A stretch of 45,844 nucleotides of DNA, from positions 1-45,844 of the forward strand of contig DTSE01000008.1 in NCBI GenBank assembly GCA_012965515.1, written 5' to 3'. The notes beneath the pieces are model-generated. The model worked only from the letters and a program-made list of their open reading frames with translations. It searched no databases and had not been told where the DNA came from. This stretch comes from Candidatus Melainabacteria bacterium. GTDB taxonomy: Bacteria; Cyanobacteriota; Vampirovibrionia; Obscuribacterales; Obscuribacteraceae. Shown here in pieces: positions 40,838 through 45,844 of this stretch. Positions within the stretch are counted from its first letter, which is position 1, and the number at the start of each line of letters is the position of its first letter. Position numbers and translations under genes: made by a program.

Positions 40838-43800
40838 TCACGTCGAAAGCACTTCAGACTTCAATTTATGTAGAACACCGTGATTTGCAAAAAAGAGATG
40901 CGCGGTGCAATTGATACCGGTAATAGATCGCAGGTCGCGCACATATCCAAGCATTTGCGGTAAGTGCTCGGAAGCCTGCTTATCAATTTCTGCAATTGGG
41001 AAACTATCGATCTTGTAGTCGACCAAATGCCAGGCTCCATCTTTATCTTCGATGAGCAAGTCAGGTCGCTTATCTTCCAACCCTTCGTCCACATAGCTGA
41101 AGTAGGGAATTTCGTGCAAGCGACGGCGAGCATTCTTCATAAGCAAGAACAAATCGCTGTCGTAGAATTTGTCAATCCAGCGCTCTCCTTGCCTGACCAA
41201 ATGTGCCACCACGTCCGGATGACTTGCCCAATCTCCTTGAGAGAGCGCGACTTCTTCAAAAAGCCAGCGCTGAGGCTTCTCGAGCCGAACTAACATATGC
41301 TCCATCAAAGAGTGGAAATAGGTACCGACAAGTCTCGCGTCCAGTTGAACACCTTGCTTGCCAGGAGTAATTCTGCGGCTGGTTGGTGCTCGCAAAACAG
41401 CCTCAGAATCGAGTATCGGCTCAATCAAATCGAGACGAAGAGCTTTCCTGGCTTCATCGAGTTCCTCAATAACAGCTAAAGATTCAACTTCTGCAGGCAG
41501 TTTAGGAACTGGCTCATATCGGCGAATTGCAACCTTCGAAGCAGCTCCAAGGTCAAAGGTAACTCGCTCTTCGCCTGCATAGTCAGAAGGCACCATATGG
41601 TCGAACAACCATGTTGAAAATGAATTGAAACGGCTGGTTTGCGCGTCTATGAAAAGTGCTAGATGATCGCGCGGGCGAGTCATTGCAACATACAAGAGTC
41701 GCTTCTTCTCCTCGGCTTCCATGTCGTTGTCTACCAACTTAACAAGCTGGAACCAAGATGGTGTATTTTGATCCTTATCTCTGCTGGAAGAAACACTGCG
41801 ATCAGTATTCAATGCAATTCCATACTGCTTGTGGAACAGCAGCTTCTTGTAACGTGGATCAATCTTCGAAGACAGGAACGGCAAGATAACAACCGGAAAC
41901 TCGAGGCCCTTCGACGCGTGAATCGTCATCAGTTTCACAACATCATCCGTCTGCAGCGGCGCATCAGCCTGCTTCACTCTATGCTCACGCATTAGCGACA
42001 GACGGCGTGCGAACTCACCGGGTGACAAGCTTTCATTTGCCGTAGCAAGCTGGACAAGCTTCCAAAGATTCCTCGATCTCTGACGTCCGTTCTTCGAAGA
42101 AAGAAGAACAGTATCGTAATCAGTTAGCGTTAGAATTTCCCGAATGAGTTCTCCAAGCGGTCGCAGCTGAGCACTCTCCTTGAGCTTGCGAAGATGTGCA
42201 ACAGCCTGCCGGCAAACTTCAAACCCTGGACGTTTCTCGTCGGACACTTTGCACAGGAGCTGCCAGAGATGTGGATTCTTGGGGTTTCCCGCGTCAGTCA
42301 CCAAAAGATGAACGATGTCGTCAGTGATCGAAAATATGGGTGAGCGCAGTGCGCCAAGAAGTGAGTGACTATCGAATTCGTTATCAAGAAAGCGCAGGAG
42401 ATTTTCAATGTCGAAGACTTCCTGACGCATCAAGAAGCTCTTTCCACCAAGAGTTACAAAAGGAATCGTGTGACGAGTAAGCGCTTCCTCGAGTGGTGCA
42501 AAGTGATCGTTTTTTTGAACCAAGATAGCGAAATCGCCGAACTTTGCGGGGCGAGAAGCAGAGCCATCCTTAAGCTGAATTGGCATCTGAAGGCGAACCT
42601 TCTCTTCGATCCACTGGCAGATCAGTTCTGTTTCGAATCCCTTCTTCTGCTCAGAATTTTCAGTCAAGGACGAATCAAAAAAGAGCACTTCAGTTCGCTC
42701 GGTATCGACAACGCGTTCGCGGTGAGCATCCAAACTCTCGAATGAAGCTCTATAGATTTGGGGATCAGCACCGGGATCGAGCAAATCAGCAAAGATTGCG
42801 TTTACACCGTTGACCAAATCAGGATGACTACGGAAGGACTTGTTCAACGGTATGACATTCTTATCGCCTTGCAGAAAATCGATCGCCACACTACTTGGTG
42901 CACCGCAAAGTGCGTTCTTCCATTCGTTGAAATTCGATACGTCAGCGCCTTGGAATTTGTATATCGATTGCTTATCATCACCGATCAAAAACAATCGCGT
43001 TTTCTCACCCGCAAGGGAAGCGACTAATCGAGCCTGCGTAGCATTGGTATCTTGAAACTCGTCTACAAGAATGGCTCGCAGCGAATCGTTAAAATGCTGA
43101 CGCGCCGGCGAACCAGGCTGATCCAACGCATCGAAGGTATAGCGAATCAGATCGTCATAGTCCAATTTGTGAACGATTTTCTTCTTGCGCTCGTATATCT
43201 CAACGGTTCGCTTCGCAAGGGAGATGAACGAACGAATCAAATGAAAGGCTTCTTTGTCTGTTTCTTTCAAACCGGAAGGGACTTTCTTTACGGCTTTCTC
43301 AACTGCGCTCTTAAGATCCTTCATACGGTGGCGCAATTCCATGGCGTCCTTGCCACCCTTATTGCCAGGTGAAGGGTGCTCGTGAAGACTATAGACATAC
43401 GACCACATGTCTTCTGTAATCGTCGGTTCGAGCGAGGCGCGATCGATTCCCTCAGCCAGAGCCGCATAAGCCTGGCGGATTATTTCGAGATCTGTCCCAG
43501 CTCCCCAAGGATTTTCTTGCACGAAAGCAAGAGCAGTGCTCCAATTCTGATCTGAAACAATCTGACAAACCGCGCGTTTCCTCGCCCAGAGCAATAGTTT
43601 TTCAAATCGCTCTTGCATTGATTCATCGCTGGTGTCACCCATCGCATTGATTACTTCACCAAATTGCAGAGATGAGCCCAGAATGTCTAACAGCCAACCC
43701 TTCACCTCATCAATGCTAAACAGATCCAACAAGTCGTGTTCGACATTGCGAGTAGAGATAGCATCACGCAAAGCTTCGTTAATACTGTCTTCGCACAACT

Positions 43801-44200
43801 CGGCGCGCTCGATGTCATCTAGGACTTCAAACTTCGGATCAACTCCACCTTCGACAGGAAATGACTTCAGGATGCTGTCACACAAACTGTGAATTGTGCC
43901 AATCCGAGCACCATCTATGTCGGCTACGCAAAGCAACCAACGCTGACTTTCTTCTCCCTGCGATTCTTCTTTCAAAGCCTGAAAACGCGCTTTCAACCTG
44001 GTGCGCATTTCGCTGGCAGCTTTCTTGGTGAAAGTCACAGCAACAATATCAGCAACGGTGAGTTCCGGGTTGCTGCGAAGGACTTCGATATACCGTTCGA
44101 CCAAAACGTGAGTCTTGCCGGAGCCGGCACCAGCCGACACCAAGACGTTCTTGTCGATGCTGTAAACAGCCTCTCTTTGCTGTTCAGTCAGTTGTGACAT
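40838..44200 (-). CDS. AddA-like UvrD-family helicase-nuclease
   Basis: This 1120-residue protein combines a UvrD/Rep-type helicase with a C-terminal RecB-type nuclease. Motifs in order: Walker A SAGAGSGKTHV (22-32), FTKKAASEM, IGTIHSLC, ILVDEFQDTN, LFLIGDDKQSIYKFQGAD, LMTIHASKGLEFPVVILP, RLLYVAMTRPRDHLALF. A nuclease motif (LLIEDKDG, HLVDYKID) lies near residue 1070. AddA partners AddB in double-strand break processing. It starts 12 bases after the addB-like gene, the usual addB-addA order. It is shorter than Bacillus AddA (about 1230), mostly from smaller linkers. Confidence 0.92.
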   Translation of the reverse strand: MSQLTEQQREAVYSIDKNVLVSAGAGSGKTHVLVERYIEVLRSNPELTVADIVAVTFTKKAASEMRTRLKARFQALKEESQGEESQRWLLCVADIDGARIGTIHSLCDSILKSFPVEGGVDPKFEVLDDIERAELCEDSINEALRDAISTRNVEHDLLDLFSIDEVKGWLLDILGSSLQFGEVINAMGDTSDESMQERFEKLLLWARKRAVCQIVSDQNWSTALAFVQENPWGAGTDLEIIRQAYAALAEGIDRASLEPTITEDMWSYVYSLHEHPSPGNKGGKDAMELRHRMKDLKSAVEKAVKKVPSGLKETDKEAFHLIRSFISLAKRTVEIYERKKKIVHKLDYDDLIRYTFDALDQPGSPARQHFNDSLRAILVDEFQDTNATQARLVASLAGEKTRLFLIGDDKQSIYKFQGADVSNFNEWKNALCGAPSSVAIDFLQGDKNVIPLNKSFRSHPDLVNGVNAIFADLLDPGADPQIYRASFESLDAHRERVVDTERTEVLFFDSSLTENSEQKKGFETELICQWIEEKVRLQMPIQLKDGSASRPAKFGDFAILVQKNDHFAPLEEALTRHTIPFVTLGGKSFLMRQEVFDIENLLRFLDNEFDSHSLLGALRSPIFSITDDIVHLLVTDAGNPKNPHLWQLLCKVSDEKRPGFEVCRQAVAHLRKLKESAQLRPLGELIREILTLTDYDTVLLSSKNGRQRSRNLWKLVQLATANESLSPGEFARRLSLMREHRVKQADAPLQTDDVVKLMTIHASKGLEFPVVILPFLSSKIDPRYKKLLFHKQYGIALNTDRSVSSSRDKDQNTPSWFQLVKLVDNDMEAEEKKRLLYVAMTRPRDHLALFIDAQTSRFNSFSTWLFDHMVPSDYAGEERVTFDLGAASKVAIRRYEPVPKLPAEVESLAVIEELDEARKALRLDLIEPILDSEAVLRAPTSRRITPGKQGVQLDARLVGTYFHSLMEHMLVRLEKPQRWLFEEVALSQGDWASHPDVVAHLVRQGERWIDKFYDSDLFLLMKNARRRLHEIPYFSYVDEGLEDKRPDLLIEDKDGAWHLVDYKIDSFPIAEIDKQASEHLPQMLGYVRDLRSITGINCTAHLFFANHGVLHKLKSEVLST

Positions 44201-44212
44201 GGCGCCTCCTCA

Positions 44213-45844
44213 TCACTCACCGTCCTCATCACCGGAAGCGCTACATTCCGTGATGCGACAAATCATCGAATGCTGGCAACCTCGACAAGAAACCTCACCG
44301 TTCGGTCTAACTTCGAAATCGCCGTTACCGATGCGGTTGACGTAATCAACAATGTAGTTCTTCGATTTTTCCAACAAACTCTCTGAAGGCGGCTCTACAT
44401 TCTCGGGCTCTCCCTCTTTAGGCTTCTTCGGTTTCTTGACGAACTCCAAAGACCCCAGTGTGCTCGCCTGGGAAACGCTGAGGAACTGACCAACTTCTAC
44501 TTCTGCGCCGGGCATGATTGACTGCGCAATCGCCAGAGCGTAAATCGGCATCTGCAAATTACGACCTTCGAGCGCGTCTTTCTCTGTAATCGGTGTAGAC
44601 CCGGATTTATAGTCGATGACGCGCACTTTCGGTTGACCGGATGCGGTCGTTTCGGCAGCAATGTCAATTCTGTCGATCACACCGATTATTCTCACTTCCT
44701 TTCCGCCGGACTTGACGATAAGAGGAGGTGAAAGTGGTTCGCCCACTCGAGCTGTTCCAAATCCATGCTCAAACAATGATGGTACAAAACGCCCTTGGTC
44801 TTTGATTGCCCGGCGTTTTTCTTCAAGCACAAAACGCACAAGGCGAAACGCGATTTCCTGGTCTTCATACTGCGCAAATTCGCCGCGTTTAACCTTATGC
44901 TGCGCGTTCATGGAGATGATCGCACTCTTGGTCGCGGATTCGAGAAGACGCTTGATCTCATCGTCTTCCAAATTCACAAGTGTTTGATTGCGGTTCTTCA
45001 GATCTATGTAAAACAGTTCGAGCGCTTTGTGATATGCCTCACCCAAGATCGTTACCAGGATCTCATTTGTTGGCTCCTCATGCGGTTCGATTTTCAAAAC
45101 GTGATTGGTCCAATACTTGAACGGACATTTTCCATAGTCGTTCAAACGTGATGGACTCCAATCTTTCGGCATATTGATCTTGAGTGACCCGCTGGATACC
45201 AGATCAGTTAGCCAGCCGTTGTACACAAGATGCGAGGCACCACTTTCGCGAGCTTTGAGCATCGCAATCGGTGCAGAGATTTTCTCAGAGAAAGCAGCAA
45301 CGTCAGGATGAGTCATTGCTACCATTGCTTCATTCTGATTTCTCCACAATCTATTTGCTACGTGGTCTCTAACTGACACGGGCTGATACGTTGCACTCGA
45401 AAATGGCTCCACAATATTGAGCGACTTAACGCCTTCATCCTTACCACCAGTCAAAAGGAAAGAGGGAATCAATTCCTCGCCATCTACGATATCTGTAGTT
45501 GGACACGTGATCACTATGCGTTCGCGCGAGCGTTCAAGCAATGAATTGAACAGTGCAGATTCGAACCCCGCGTGGTGCCGTGGATTGTGCAAATCAACGC
45601 CGAAGAACCTCCACTTTTTGATCTCTTCCGGACTGGCAAAGCCGGATCTTGAGACGCGGCGTGGAAACTCACCTTCTACCAATCCTGCCAAATAGATATC
45701 TGAGAATGTCTTATTTGGAGCCAACTCGGCACTACAGATGCGAACCTGATTGAGTCCTTCGCCGGGACTTCGGAAGTCGCGATCAGCGATGCCGGCGGAG
45801 ACGAATTCTCGCGGGTGACGGTGGGGCGCCGGCCAACGGCGCTG
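44213..45844 (-). CDS. AddB-like nuclease with Fe-S cysteines (5' end cut by window)
   Basis: This is the C-terminal part of a large AddB/RecC-like protein; the frame stays open to the window edge, so at least 543 residues are present and the start is outside. It has the helicase-like tail LAGLVEGEFPRR and a PD-(D/E)XK nuclease: ILGEAYHKALE, IGVIDRIDIA, VRVIDYKSGS. Four Cys (KCPFKYW, then CRGCQHSMICR) match the Fe-S site of AddB nucleases. Together with addA downstream it should resect broken DNA ends for RecA. A TTG inside the visible part is not the true start. Confidence 0.88.
   Translation of the reverse strand, partial: QRRWPAPHRHPREFVSAGIADRDFRSPGEGLNQVRICSAELAPNKTFSDIYLAGLVEGEFPRRVSRSGFASPEEIKKWRFFGVDLHNPRHHAGFESALFNSLLERSRERIVITCPTTDIVDGEELIPSFLLTGGKDEGVKSLNIVEPFSSATYQPVSVRDHVANRLWRNQNEAMVAMTHPDVAAFSEKISAPIAMLKARESGASHLVYNGWLTDLVSSGSLKINMPKDWSPSRLNDYGKCPFKYWTNHVLKIEPHEEPTNEILVTILGEAYHKALELFYIDLKNRNQTLVNLEDDEIKRLLESATKSAIISMNAQHKVKRGEFAQYEDQEIAFRLVRFVLEEKRRAIKDQGRFVPSLFEHGFGTARVGEPLSPPLIVKSGGKEVRIIGVIDRIDIAAETTASGQPKVRVIDYKSGSTPITEKDALEGRNLQMPIYALAIAQSIMPGAEVEVGQFLSVSQASTLGSLEFVKKPKKPKEGEPENVEPPSESLLEKSKNYIVDYVNRIGNGDFEVRPNGEVSCRGCQHSMICRITECSASGDEDGE

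Overview
The window looks like a chromosomal segment of a diderm bacterium of about 50% GC, probably a non-photosynthetic relative of cyanobacteria (Melainabacteria/Vampirovibrionia, perhaps the Obscuribacterales). The signs are an SLH-domain protein with a glycine zipper, an MGDG-synthase-type glycosyltransferase, an outer-membrane DUF2490 protein, a rhomboid-TPR fusion, and several small Lys/Ala-rich exported proteins. The taxonomic call is an inference from gene content. No tRNA, rRNA, CRISPR array, IS element or phage gene was seen.

Layout. 1-7.2 kb: a small exported protein, mutS, an exported Lys-rich protein with a globular domain, a roadblock/LC7 protein, an SLH surface protein and uppS. 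7.5-12.4 kb: a YqeG-type HAD phosphatase, then a TPR/charged-helix exported protein co-oriented with a rhomboid-TPR protease, and a small basic exported protein. 12.5-16.1 kb: an alpha/beta hydrolase and a glycolipid synthase on the minus strand, with a lipase-like exported hydrolase divergent from them. 16.2-18.5 kb: an archaeal-type aspartyl-tRNA synthetase preceded by an Asn/Asp-rich leader peptide and a perfect terminator/antiterminator pair. A compact nested RNA fold and a small thioredoxin-fold gene follow. 18.8-24.3 kb: an MBOAT acyltransferase, an SGNH-like partner and a large GT-C membrane protein form one surface-modification operon. 24.5-25.2 kb: a rhodanese and a small exported Cys-pair protein. 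25.4-29.6 kb: an APC-type permease in one operon with KdpD-like and KdpE-like regulators, with no KdpFABC in view.

29.7-36.9 kb holds the most interesting locus. Two tandem, paralogous Cys-motif proteins (30722-31546 and 31641-32690) share an N-terminal motif at identical residue positions and repeat a short Cys core (hydrophobic-[Ala/Gly]-Cys). Directly downstream is an 816-residue enzyme that appears to fuse a DUF692/MNIO iron oxidase, a DUF2063-like partner domain and a SAM methyltransferase. A HEAT-like protein follows. This reads as an undescribed MNIO-type RiPP or protein-modification system with unusually large multi-core substrates. The assignment rests on motif reading and gene order; no chemistry is shown.

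36.9-45.8 kb: an outer-membrane DUF2490 protein, a SMI1/KNR4 protein, a fatty-acid-hydroxylase-like membrane protein, an SDR/TetR divergent pair with two matching operators, and an addB-addA-like recombination nuclease pair, with addB cut by the right edge.

Two regulatory features deserve attention beyond the MNIO locus: the ribosome-mediated attenuator before the AspRS gene, and the nested RNA structure just after it. At the left edge, bases 1-29 are an inverted copy of the mutS 3' end, which may be an assembly artefact.
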